From assembly GCA_003233255.1 (NCBI GenBank), contig QILH01000261.1, forward strand, positions 1-29,190: 29,190 nucleotides of DNA, read 5' to 3'. The stretch is from Gammaproteobacteria bacterium (GTDB taxonomy: Bacteria > Pseudomonadota > Gammaproteobacteria > UBA6429 > Thiohalophilaceae). Below, one piece after another: positions 1-8,088 of this stretch. The stretch's first letter is position 1. Every line of letters starts with the position of its first letter. The position numbers and the translations under genes are program-made. Under the pieces are notes generated by a model that made no database searches, was not told the DNA's origin, and saw nothing but the letters and a program-made list of their open reading frames with translations.

Positions 1-543
1 CCGTGGCCGAGTCAGATGCGTAGCATCTACGGTGATCATGATCGATTCTATGAGACTTATTTTAGCCAGTACCCCGGATATTATTTTACCGGTGACGGTG
101 CCCGTCGCGATAAAGACGGTTACTACTGGATCACCGGACGCATGGACGATGTATTAAATGTCTCCGGCCATCGCATGGGCACCGCCGAGGTTGAAAGTGC
201 CCTGGTGTTGCATGATGATATCGCCGAGGCCGCCGTGGTGGGTTACCCACATGAAATTAAGGGCCAGGGTATTTATGCATACGTTACCCCGATCATCGGT
301 GTTGAACCCAGCGACAAACTCAAAGACGAATTGATCAGTTTGTGTCGTAGCGAAATCGGTGCCATCGCCAAACCTGATATTATTCAATGGGCTCCGGCGC
401 TACCTAAAACACGTTCTGGAAAAATTATGCGGCGTATATTAAGAAAGATTGCCGAGAATGATCTTGATAATCTAGGTGATACCTCAACCCTGGCTGATCC
501 TGGTGTCGTTACTGATCTGGTCGAAAATCGGGAAAATAAATAA
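1..543 (+). CDS. acs: Acetyl-CoA synthetase, C-terminal part (5' end outside window)
   Basis: AMP-forming acetate:CoA ligase (acetate + ATP + CoA to acetyl-CoA), cytosolic. Only the last 180 codons are present. The frame is open from base 1, and the ATG at 16 is internal because the residues before it (PWPSQMR) continue the family pattern that precedes YGDHDRF. Visible landmarks are the adenylation-domain core YFTGDGARRDKDGYYWITGRMDD, containing the conserved TGD and the GRxDD hinge, then NVSGHRMGTAEVE, and the C-terminal PKTRSGKIMRR. That last motif carries the catalytic lysine that is reversibly acetylated in Acs enzymes. The extended tail after ILRKIA is typical of Acs rather than of medium-chain ligases. 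A small unknown gene begins 15 nt downstream on the same strand. Propionyl-CoA synthetase is a less likely alternative. Confidence 0.93.
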   Translation, partial: PWPSQMRSIYGDHDRFYETYFSQYPGYYFTGDGARRDKDGYYWITGRMDDVLNVSGHRMGTAEVESALVLHDDIAEAAVVGYPHEIKGQGIYAYVTPIIGVEPSDKLKDELISLCRSEIGAIAKPDIIQWAPALPKTRSGKIMRRILRKIAENDLDNLGDTSTLADPGVVTDLVENRENK

Positions 544-558
544 TTAATAGTTCTGGAC

Positions 559-975
559 ATGTCGAACACAACATATAAGTTTATCCTGGAAAACGAAAAC
601 AGCCAGGCAACACAACATTCACTCAAATTACTTGATGTCGACTACCTCGGCAGCGGCGTGTATACCTGTGAAATTCAGGTCAACTCAAATGGCTTTATGT
701 GTGATCGTATCTTTGGTTTCGATAATGACGAATACTTTCTGGCTAAATTAAAGGCCATGCTAAACAACAACGAAGGTGAAGCCACCCTGATGGAAATGCA
801 GGCGGATAGTTTTCTGCGTTTAAAACATATCGACGCTGAAACCGTTCTTCTGACCGGCTATCTAGTGGAGCAAACTGACGTAACCCACAGTCTGGAATTC
901 TCTTTTACACTTGATACTAAAAAAGTTACTACGTTTGTAAAAGCTTTTGAAAAAATGGTTCGCGCCAATATTTAA
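559..975 (+). CDS. Small protein of unknown function
   Basis: 138 residues, no signal peptide and no membrane segment, acidic to neutral. I do not recognise the family. The sequence reads as alternating beta strands (YKFILENEN, GVYTCEIQVNSNGFMCDRIFGF, TVLLTGYLVEQTDVTHSLEFSFTL) followed by a C-terminal helix (VTTFVKAFEKMV), so a compact beta-rich domain is likely. The ATG lies 15 nt after the acs stop with no strong Shine-Dalgarno, which suggests co-transcription and perhaps translational coupling with acs. Its stop is 1 nt from the stop of the convergent lipoprotein gene. Codon use resembles its neighbours. I infer a real gene from its length, position and composition; the function is unknown. 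Confidence 0.7.
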   Translation: MSNTTYKFILENENSQATQHSLKLLDVDYLGSGVYTCEIQVNSNGFMCDRIFGFDNDEYFLAKLKAMLNNNEGEATLMEMQADSFLRLKHIDAETVLLTGYLVEQTDVTHSLEFSFTLDTKKVTTFVKAFEKMVRANI

Positions 976-976
976 T

Positions 977-1537
977 CTATAATTGCCGCAGTTGTTTCAA
1001 TCGGCGGGCAATCTTATCTTGCCATGCGGTGCCTTCCGTCGCATGGTACAACTCTTTTAATACATCTCGCTCACCGGGTCGTTGTAATTCCGTGATTTTA
1101 AACTTACCAAATCTAAGATCACCTTTTTTGGTCACCTTGACATTAAACGCGCCAACATATTGCATCTCACCGGGCATCACCCGAAATATTTTTTGATAGG
1201 CATCGCGTTTACTGCGTGCCAGGTTGTAATTGTTGCGCGAAGAACGAAAACCCGAAATCACATATCGTCCGGGTTTTATGTTTTCCGCCATAAACACCCC
1301 GTTATTGTAAACCAGCACACGCGGTGGCTGGGTAAAGGGGGGAATATAAATACGCCCATATTCAACCAGCGTCACTCGATCAATCGCATCGTTTGTCGCT
1401 TCAACATAACCGTATATAAAACCCGAGTCATTCAACTTAATATTGTTTGGCGGTGCGCTCGTACGTGCAAGACCAGCGCAGCCGGCAACCAGACTTACCA
1501 GCAGAAATGTTGTCATCTGTGCATATCGCAATTGCAT
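977..1537 (-). CDS. Predicted lipoprotein with beta-sandwich-like domain
   Basis: 186 residues. The N-terminus has a short charged part (MQLRYAQ), a hydrophobic core (TTFLLVSLV) and the lipobox LVAGC, so it should be lipidated at Cys20 and anchored in the inner or outer membrane. The residue after Cys is Ala, not Asp, which favours outer-membrane sorting by the usual Lol rule. The mature part (GFIYGYVEATNDAIDRVTLV ... GVFMAENIKPGRYVISGF) resembles small carboxypeptidase-regulatory-type beta-sandwich domains. The C-terminus is basic and helical. The start is supported by GAGG upstream of the ATG at 1537. It is a single gene, transcribed away from pnp's terminator and convergent with the gene ending at 975. 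The function is not known. Confidence 0.75.
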   Translation of the reverse strand: MQLRYAQMTTFLLVSLVAGCAGLARTSAPPNNIKLNDSGFIYGYVEATNDAIDRVTLVEYGRIYIPPFTQPPRVLVYNNGVFMAENIKPGRYVISGFRSSRNNYNLARSKRDAYQKIFRVMPGEMQYVGAFNVKVTKKGDLRFGKFKITELQRPGERDVLKELYHATEGTAWQDKIARRLKQLRQL

Positions 1538-1602
1538 ACTAAAACCTCACGCCATCCGGCATAACCATCAATATTGACTGAAACAATGCAATTAACGTGC
1601 AC

Positions 1603-1636
1603 AAAAAAGCCCCCACCCTGAAGATGGAGGCTTTTT
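1603..1636 (-). terminator. Rho-independent terminator of the rpsO-pnp operon
   Basis: An inverted repeat (AAAAAGCC, one mismatch, CCA / TGG, mismatch, GGCTTTTT) around an 8-nt loop lies just past the pnp stop. On the minus strand it ends in a run of six T. The plus strand also ends in five T, so it could work weakly in both directions. Confidence 0.85.
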
Positions 1637-1661
1637 CGAGCCTGTTTCTCTAAATAGCGGG

Positions 1662-3758
1662 TTAGGCGGCGTTCACGGCCTTCATAGACAAACGGATACG
1701 ACCCTGTTTATCGATTTCGAGTACCTTGACCTTAACCATCTGGCCTTCGCTCAGCTCATCGCTGACCTTCTCGACCCGTTCTTCGGATATCTGAGAGACG
1801 TGAACCAGACCGTCTTTACCCGGCAAAATATTCACAAAAGCACCAAAGTCCATCAGTTTCGCCACACGACCTTCGTAGATCCGGCCGACTTCAACATCAG
1901 CGGTGAGCTGCTCGATCATCTCACGAGCCTTCTCGGCCGCACTGGAATCATTTGAGGCAATCTTAACCGTGCCGTCATCATTGATATCAACGCTACAACC
2001 GGTTTGCTCAGTGATCGAACGAATCGTCGCGCCGCCTTTACCGATCACATCACGGATTTTATCCGGGTTGATCTTGATGGTCACATAACGCGGAGCATAT
2101 TCGGACATGTCGGCACGTGTTTCGCCCAACACCGCATTCATTTCACCGAGGATAAACATGCGACCTTCTTTTGCCTGTGCCAGTGCGATTTCCATGATCT
2201 CTTTGGTGATTCCGTCGATCTTGATGTCCATTTGCAGGGCAGTAATACCATTAGCGGTTCCCGCCACTTTAAAGTCCATATCGCCCAGATGATCTTCGTC
2301 ACCCAGGATATCGGATAAAACCGCAAACTCGTCGCCTTCCTTAATCAATCCCATAGCGATACCCGCGACTGGCGCAGAAAGCGGTACACCGGCATCCATC
2401 ATGGCTAATGAGCTACCACAGACACTGGCCATCGAGCTGGAACCGTTTGATTCCGTAATCTCTGAGACCAGGCGAATGCTGTAGGGGAAATCATCTAAAT
2501 TAGGCATCACACCGGTAACACCACGACGAGCAAGACGACCATGACCGACTTCACGACGACCCGGGCTACCAGTACGACCGGTTTCACCCACTGAATAAGG
2601 AGGGAAGTTATAATGCAGCATGAACGGATCACGGTATGAACCTTCCAGCGCATCGATAATTTGACTGTCTTTCTCGGTACCCAGTGTTGCAACAACCAGA
2701 GCCTGGGTCTCACCACGGGTAAACAGGGCTGAGCCATGAACGCGAGGTAACACACCTACTTTGACAGTAATTGGACGAACGGTTTTGGTATCACGCCCGT
2801 CAATACGAGGGTCACCGGCAATAATCTGTCCGCGCACGATTTTTTTCTTGAGCGAATCAATCTCGCCGTAAACCTCGCCATCACTGGGACTATCTTCAGC
2901 ATCGGTAATCAGTTTGGCCTTGGTGGCACTGATCACAGCATCGATGGCTTCATAACGGGCCATTTTCTCGCTGATTTTATAGGCATCACGTAAGCCCGCT
3001 TCACCCTCGGCGGCAACCGCATCGGCCAACGCGGTGTTTTTCACTGGTGCAACCCATTCCATCGGGGTAACGCCCACTTCTTTCGCCAATTCTGAAATCG
3101 CCTTGATGACAGCCTGTTGTTGGTCGTGACCAAACACCACGGCGCCTAGCATCACTTCTTCCGATAATAATTTGGCTTCCGATTCCACCATAAGCACGGC
3201 ATGTTCGGTACCGGCCACAATCAGGTCCAGATCCGATTCTTCCAGATCGGTCATGCTTGGGTTTAACAAATACTCGCCATCTTTGTAGCCAACGCGTGCT
3301 GCACCAATCGGGCCACTAAAAGGCGCACCGCTTAAAACCAGCGCTGCTGAAGTACCAATCAGAGCCGGAATATCGGGGGTCACATCGGGATCAAGAGAAA
3401 TCACGGTGGCAATAACCTGGGTTTCCTTGGTAAAGCCATCCGGGAAAAGCGGACGGATAGGACGGTCAATCAAACGACAGGTCAGGGTTTCCGTCTCAGA
3501 AGGACGACCTTCGCGACGTAAAAAACCGCCTGGGATACGACCGGCGGCATAGGTTTTTTCCTGATAATTAACCGTCAACGGAAAGAAGTCCTTGCCTTCG
3601 CCGGAGTTTTGATCGACTACGGCGGTAACCAGGACAACGGTGTCCCCCATGCTTACCTTAACTGCGCCGTCTGCCTGGCGGGCAATCTGCCCGGTCTCCA
3701 TGCGAACTGTGTGTTTGCCGTATTGAAATTCTTTTACTACAGGATCGGGTAATGACAT
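1662..3758 (-). CDS. pnp: Polynucleotide phosphorylase
   Basis: 3'-to-5' phosphorolytic exoribonuclease and degradosome component; trimeric and cytosolic. At 698 residues it has the usual length. Order: first RNase PH domain (GAVKVSMGDTVVLVTAVV), an all-helical linker, second RNase PH domain with GRREVGHGRLARRG and the active-site stretch GDEDHLGDMDF, whose acidic residues bind metal. A KH domain (PDKIRDVIGKGGATIRSITE) and a C-terminal S1 domain (YEGRVAKLMDFGAFVNILPGKDGLVHVSQIS) follow. An AGGA-type ribosome site precedes the ATG. The gene follows rpsO by only 30 nt. In E. coli this junction is much longer and carries a terminator and an RNase III-cleaved leader hairpin used for autoregulation; neither fits here. 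Confidence 0.98.
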   Translation of the reverse strand: MSLPDPVVKEFQYGKHTVRMETGQIARQADGAVKVSMGDTVVLVTAVVDQNSGEGKDFFPLTVNYQEKTYAAGRIPGGFLRREGRPSETETLTCRLIDRPIRPLFPDGFTKETQVIATVISLDPDVTPDIPALIGTSAALVLSGAPFSGPIGAARVGYKDGEYLLNPSMTDLEESDLDLIVAGTEHAVLMVESEAKLLSEEVMLGAVVFGHDQQQAVIKAISELAKEVGVTPMEWVAPVKNTALADAVAAEGEAGLRDAYKISEKMARYEAIDAVISATKAKLITDAEDSPSDGEVYGEIDSLKKKIVRGQIIAGDPRIDGRDTKTVRPITVKVGVLPRVHGSALFTRGETQALVVATLGTEKDSQIIDALEGSYRDPFMLHYNFPPYSVGETGRTGSPGRREVGHGRLARRGVTGVMPNLDDFPYSIRLVSEITESNGSSSMASVCGSSLAMMDAGVPLSAPVAGIAMGLIKEGDEFAVLSDILGDEDHLGDMDFKVAGTANGITALQMDIKIDGITKEIMEIALAQAKEGRMFILGEMNAVLGETRADMSEYAPRYVTIKINPDKIRDVIGKGGATIRSITEQTGCSVDINDDGTVKIASNDSSAAEKAREMIEQLTADVEVGRIYEGRVAKLMDFGAFVNILPGKDGLVHVSQISEERVEKVSDELSEGQMVKVKVLEIDKQGRIRLSMKAVNAA

Positions 3759-3788
3759 GGGAGTCCTTTTATATTTTTGCGTTAATGC

Positions 3789-4058
3789 TTATTTGCGGAG
3801 GCCGAGACTTCCGATTAAATCGCGATAGCGTTGTAAATCTTTATTTTTAAGATAATCCAACAGCTTACGACGCTGACTCACCATCTGTAATAGACCCTGG
3901 CGAGAGTGGTGATCGTGAATATGGGTTTTAAAGTGATCAGAGAGATCATTAATTCGCGCAGATAGTAATGCCACCTGTACTTCAGGTGAACCGGTATCAT
4001 TCGCTGCTCGCGCATGATCCTTAACTATCTGAGACTTTTGTTCGGCACTCAGAGACAT
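3789..4058 (-). CDS. rpsO: Ribosomal protein S15
   Basis: 89 residues, the standard length. Small-subunit primary binding protein for the central domain of 16S rRNA. Recognisable blocks are GSPEVQVALLSARINDLSDHFK, the HDHHSRQGLLQMVSQRRKLLDYL helix pair that binds the 16S three-way junction, and the basic C-terminus SLGLRK. The start is fixed by AGGAG upstream of the ATG. It lies between truB and pnp, as in enteric bacteria. It is probably transcribed both by read-through from truB and from its own promoter in the 149-nt gap upstream. Confidence 0.98.
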   Translation of the reverse strand: MSLSAEQKSQIVKDHARAANDTGSPEVQVALLSARINDLSDHFKTHIHDHHSRQGLLQMVSQRRKLLDYLKNKDLQRYRDLIGSLGLRK

Positions 4059-4131
4059 TGTGTTACTCCTGTCATATATAAAATTTTAAAATATAATGGC
4101 CGCTATAGACGACAGCCAAAAATCAGGGCGT

Positions 4132-4161
4132 ATTTTACCCGCGCATGCCCTCAAGTTACAA
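4132..4161 (-). promoter_or_regulatory. Candidate sigma-70 promoter for rpsO-pnp
   Basis: Minus strand TTGTAA (4156-4161), 18-bp spacer, TAAAAT (4132-4137), placed in the truB-rpsO gap about 75 nt before the S15 start. The equivalent position carries the rpsO promoter in E. coli. The match is moderate. Confidence 0.5.
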
Positions 4162-4207
4162 TACTCAAGGGCGGAAAATCATGCTCTTAAGCGCATTTAA
4201 GTGCCAT

Positions 4208-5128
4208 TTAGCTAACATTTACGAGCCTTTTCGGAGCAACTCGGCCATCGTCCATAATTTGGCCCACGCCAATGAAATTTTCGTCATTGGCAAACAGCCG
4301 CACCCAACCGCTGGTCGGGGCTTTAGCCACCTGCACAGGTTGTCCCTGGCGCACATAATAGGTTGAATTTTCACTCAAACGTACCGCCGGCCAGTTTTCC
4401 AGAGCCTGGTGCATCGGGATCATCAATTTATCCAGTTCTTCATGACCACCATCGGCGGCCACATGGGCAATAACCTCAGAAGTGACGGCCTGTTCGATAT
4501 CAAATGGTCCAACCTGAGTCCGACGCAAATCCGTTAGATGCGCACCACAACCCATGACCTCTCCCATATCTTCCACCAGGGTGCGAACATAGGTGCCCTT
4601 GGAACAACGCAGGCGAAAACGAAAGCTCAGGGTATCGTGGCTAAGATAATCAAGCTCGTAGATATGTACCGGGCGCGGTTCACGCTCGACGACAATGCCC
4701 TGATGCGCTAATTTGTACAGCGGCTGGCCATTTTGTTTGATCGCTGAGTGCATCGGCGGGATCTGCTCGATATCCCCCAGGAACTGGCTCAATACTTTTT
4801 TGATCGATGCCTCATCGAACTTCGGCACCGGGCGTTCTTCAATCACCTCGCCTTCAGCATCACCGGTTGAGGTCTTCCGGCCTAACTGGCAGACGCCTTC
4901 GTAAACTTTATCAGAGTCCAGTAAAAAACTGGACAGCTTGGTCGCTTCACCCAGACACAGTGGCAACAGGCCACTCGCCAATGGATCCAGTGAGCCGGTA
5001 TGCCCGGCCTTTTTGGCGAAAAAGAGTTTTTTGACTTCCTGCAGCGCAGCATTGGAAGACATCCCCACTGACTTGTCGAGCAGTAAAATACCGTTAACTG
5101 TGCGGCCGCGTTGGCGTTGGCGTCCCAT
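4208..5128 (-). CDS. truB: tRNA pseudouridine-55 synthase
   Basis: 306 residues. Converts U55 of the T-loop of most tRNAs to pseudouridine and also has a tRNA-folding chaperone role; cytosolic. The catalytic motif GSLDPLASGLLPLCLGEATK places the nucleophile at Asp48. The family blocks GILLLDKSVGMSSN at the N-terminus, the thumb-loop region (QIPPMHSAIKQNGQPLYKLA), RFRLRCSKGTYVRTLVEDMG and a C-terminal PUA-like domain (LSENSTYYVRQGQPV ... FIGVGQI) are all present. It follows rbfA by 8 nt. The N-terminus is basic (MGRQRQRGR), usual for the gammaproteobacterial branch. Confidence 0.97.
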   Translation of the reverse strand: MGRQRQRGRTVNGILLLDKSVGMSSNAALQEVKKLFFAKKAGHTGSLDPLASGLLPLCLGEATKLSSFLLDSDKVYEGVCQLGRKTSTGDAEGEVIEERPVPKFDEASIKKVLSQFLGDIEQIPPMHSAIKQNGQPLYKLAHQGIVVEREPRPVHIYELDYLSHDTLSFRFRLRCSKGTYVRTLVEDMGEVMGCGAHLTDLRRTQVGPFDIEQAVTSEVIAHVAADGGHEELDKLMIPMHQALENWPAVRLSENSTYYVRQGQPVQVAKAPTSGWVRLFANDENFIGVGQIMDDGRVAPKRLVNVS

Positions 5129-5136
5129 TTTATTCC

Positions 5137-5511
5137 TTAACTCTGGTTGTTCTGATCGGATTCTATCGCCGAATCGATTAACGCAGATAAATTAGTACCG
5201 CGCTCAATGGATTCGTCGTAGACAAATTTTAAATGTGGAATGGTTCTGAGTTTTACGCGTTTCCCGAGTTCATATTGTAAGAAGCCAGCGGCGTGTTGCA
5301 GCGCATCGATTGAGGCCTTTTTGTCCTGCTCTTCATTTACAACCAGAGCGGTCACAAAAACTTTGGCATGGGCAAAATCTCGGGTCACTTCAACCGCAGA
5401 GACAGTAATCATCCCCACTCGAGGATCGTTAACTTCCTGTTGTATCAGGATAGCCAACTCACGCTGTAGTTGTTCGCCGACACGACGGGTGCGTTCAAAA
5501 TCTTTTGGCAT
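5137..5511 (-). CDS. rbfA: Ribosome-binding factor A
   Basis: 124 residues. Assembly factor that binds the free 30S subunit near helix 1 and the 16S 3' end, and is needed for late maturation and cold adaptation. The family pattern is clear: RTRRVGEQLQRELAILIQQE, DPRVGMITVSAVEVTRDFAHAKVFV (KH-type fold), then LRTIPHLKFVYDESIERG near the C-terminus. It sits 34 nt after infB and 8 nt before truB, the standard order. No separate promoter is visible in the short upstream gap. Confidence 0.97.
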   Translation of the reverse strand: MPKDFERTRRVGEQLQRELAILIQQEVNDPRVGMITVSAVEVTRDFAHAKVFVTALVVNEEQDKKASIDALQHAAGFLQYELGKRVKLRTIPHLKFVYDESIERGTNLSALIDSAIESDQNNQS

Positions 5512-5545
5512 ACTGTTTTTATTCTAGATGGTGGTGTAATAGATA

Positions 5546-8062
5546 TTAGAGCGTACGTTCAACCTGTACGCGCTCATAAACTTCAATTTGATCGCCCTCT
5601 TTGACATCATTGTAGTTCTTGACGCCAATACCACACTCCATGCCCTGTTTAACTTCATTTGCATCCTCTTTAAAGCGACGTAAAGACTCCAGTTCGCCTT
5701 CGTAAATCACAATGTTGTCACGCAAAACACGAATTGGGTTGCTGCGTTTAACCATTCCATCAACCACCATACAACCGGCAATGCTGCCAAATTTTGGCGA
5801 CCGGAATACATCACGCACTTCGGCCATGCCAATGATCTCTTCTTTAAACAGGGGCGCTAACATACCCGTCATCGACGCCTTAACCTCATCGATGAGTTCA
5901 TAAATAATACTATAGTAATGCAGGTCAATCGCTTCTTCATCGATCATACGTTTCGCCGAGGCCTCGGCACGTACATTAAAGCCGATGATAATCGCATTTG
6001 ATGCCACCGCGAGATTGGCATCTGATTCAGTTATGCCACCAACGGCACTGGCGACGATCGTCACTTTAACTTCATCGGTTGATAAATTGGTTAAGGCATC
6101 ACTGATCGCTTCAACCGAACCTTGCACATCGGCCTTTAAGATCACATTCAGGCTTTGCACATCGCCTTCAGACATCTTGGCAAACATATTATCCAGTTTA
6201 GCCGCCTGTTGACGAGCCAGTTTCACATCACGATGTTTGCTCTGTCGGAACGTCGCGACTTCACGCGCCTTACGTTCATCCGCGACCACCGTGGCTTCAT
6301 CACCCGCAGTCGGCACACCGGATAAACCTAATACTTCAACCGGCATTGACGGACCCGCCTCGCTTATCGTTTGGCCGCGCTCGTCAATCAACGCACGCAC
6401 ACGCCCATACTCTAACCCTGCTAACAGCATGTCACCTTTCTTCAGTGTGCCGCGCTGCACTAATACAGAGGCGACAGTGCCACGCCCTTTGTCGAGACGA
6501 GATTCAATAACAATACCGCGTGCCGCACCCTCGGCTACTGCTTTTAACTCCATAACCTCGGTCGTCAACAAGATAGCTTCGAGTAAGGTATCAATACCTT
6601 CACCGGTATGCGCGGATACGTTTACAAAAATCGTATCACCGCCCCAGTCTTCCGGTATGACGTCTTCCTGGCCCAGTTCATTTTTAACTCGATCGGGATC
6701 CGCCTCTGGCTTATCCATTTTATTTACCGCGATAATCATTGGCACACCCGCGGCCTTGGAGTGCTGAATAGCTTCACGGGTTTGTGGCATAACGCCATCA
6801 TCCGCCGCAACCACCAGAACCACCACGTCGGTCACCTTTGCTCCGCGTGCCCGCATGGCAGTAAAGGCCGCGTGACCAGGTGTATCTAAAAAGGTAATGT
6901 GACCGTTTTCTGTTTCAACGTGATAGGCACCAATATGTTGGGTAATACCCCCGGCTTCACCCGATGCGACTCGACTTTTACGAATGTAATCAAGCAACGA
7001 AGTTTTACCATGATCGACATGGCCCATAATGGTCACCACCGGCGCACGAGGCACCGCTTCACCGTCTTCATCACTTTCTTCAACGATCGAATCTTCAAGC
7101 GCATCATCATTAATAACTATTGCTTTATGACCAAACTCTTCAACCACAATCTGTGCCGTTTCCTGATCCAGCACCTGGTTGATGGTCACCATGGAACCCA
7201 GTCCCATCATTACTTTAATAACTTCAGCCGCTTTGATTGACATCTTTTGTGCCAGTTCGGCAACCGTAATCGTTTCGGATATTTCTACCTCATGAACAAT
7301 CGGTGCGGTGGGTTTGGTAAAGCCATGTTCTTCGTTTGAATCACTCGCGGCGGCTCGTCTGGACGGTTTTTTCTTTTTACGGCGCCCGGACATTTCCGCA
7401 CTAACGTGTAATTCTTTACGGCCATAACGCGTTTTACGATCTTTATCATCAAAATCGTCTTTGCCTTTCTTTTTCTTTCGAGTTGTTGTGGTGCGCGCTT
7501 CTTTTTCGGCTGTAGCCTGTTTTTTTGCCAGGTCTTCTTCCGCTTTCTTTTTGGATTCTACTTCTTTGCTCTTTTCTTTTTCGGCATCCGCTTCAGCGAG
7601 TGCTTTTTGGCGCGCCTCTTCTTCGGCAATACGCTCCGCTTCTTTTTCTTCCAGATTGCGTTTGGCTACTTCGTCGATCGCTTCCTGTTTGGCCTTCTCT
7701 TCGTCACGTTGAGCCTGAACTTCTTCCTGGCGTTTGGTTTCTTCTTCAACAATAACGCTGCGCTTAATATAGGTGCGCTTTTTACGTACCTCGACGGCAA
7801 CTGATTTGGTTTTACCCTGCGAGCCGGTCACTCGTAGTTCAGAAGTGGATTTACGCTTAAGGGTAATCTTTTTACCCCCCTCGGCTTTATCCGAATCACC
7901 GTGTTTGCGGCGTAAATGGCCAAGCAATTCCATTTTCTCATCATCTGAGATCATCGCATCCGGATCAGCAATAGGCACCCCTGCATCCTTGAGCTGCTCC
8001 ATTAATCGATCGATGGATACACCAACGACATCTGCAAATTGTTTTACGGTAACTTCAGCCAT
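5546..8062 (-). CDS. infB: Translation initiation factor IF-2
   Basis: 838 residues. GTPase that brings initiator fMet-tRNA to the 30S subunit and promotes subunit joining. An N-terminal IF2_N helical domain (1-52) is followed by a long charged Lys/Glu/Ala-rich linker (about 95-200), a basic stretch (about 196-236) and a second IF2_N-like domain (about 258-308). The G domain has GHVDHGKT (347-354), DTPGH (393-397) and NKMD (447-450). Domains II, III and the C-terminal fMet-tRNA-binding domain complete the protein. The linker has low complexity and explains the many antisense open frames there. The start MAEVTVKQFA matches the family. Notably, the tRNA this protein binds is encoded at the head of the same operon. 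Confidence 0.98.
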   Translation of the reverse strand: MAEVTVKQFADVVGVSIDRLMEQLKDAGVPIADPDAMISDDEKMELLGHLRRKHGDSDKAEGGKKITLKRKSTSELRVTGSQGKTKSVAVEVRKKRTYIKRSVIVEEETKRQEEVQAQRDEEKAKQEAIDEVAKRNLEEKEAERIAEEEARQKALAEADAEKEKSKEVESKKKAEEDLAKKQATAEKEARTTTTRKKKKGKDDFDDKDRKTRYGRKELHVSAEMSGRRKKKKPSRRAAASDSNEEHGFTKPTAPIVHEVEISETITVAELAQKMSIKAAEVIKVMMGLGSMVTINQVLDQETAQIVVEEFGHKAIVINDDALEDSIVEESDEDGEAVPRAPVVTIMGHVDHGKTSLLDYIRKSRVASGEAGGITQHIGAYHVETENGHITFLDTPGHAAFTAMRARGAKVTDVVVLVVAADDGVMPQTREAIQHSKAAGVPMIIAVNKMDKPEADPDRVKNELGQEDVIPEDWGGDTIFVNVSAHTGEGIDTLLEAILLTTEVMELKAVAEGAARGIVIESRLDKGRGTVASVLVQRGTLKKGDMLLAGLEYGRVRALIDERGQTISEAGPSMPVEVLGLSGVPTAGDEATVVADERKAREVATFRQSKHRDVKLARQQAAKLDNMFAKMSEGDVQSLNVILKADVQGSVEAISDALTNLSTDEVKVTIVASAVGGITESDANLAVASNAIIIGFNVRAEASAKRMIDEEAIDLHYYSIIYELIDEVKASMTGMLAPLFKEEIIGMAEVRDVFRSPKFGSIAGCMVVDGMVKRSNPIRVLRDNIVIYEGELESLRRFKEDANEVKQGMECGIGVKNYNDVKEGDQIEVYERVQVERTL

Positions 8063-8088
8063 TTATATACTTACTACCTTCAATTAAA

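Noticed and set aside
6237..6767. Plus-strand open frame of 176 codons inside infB
   Set aside because: Antisense to the G domain of IF-2. Its composition follows from the codon pattern of infB and no domain is recognisable.
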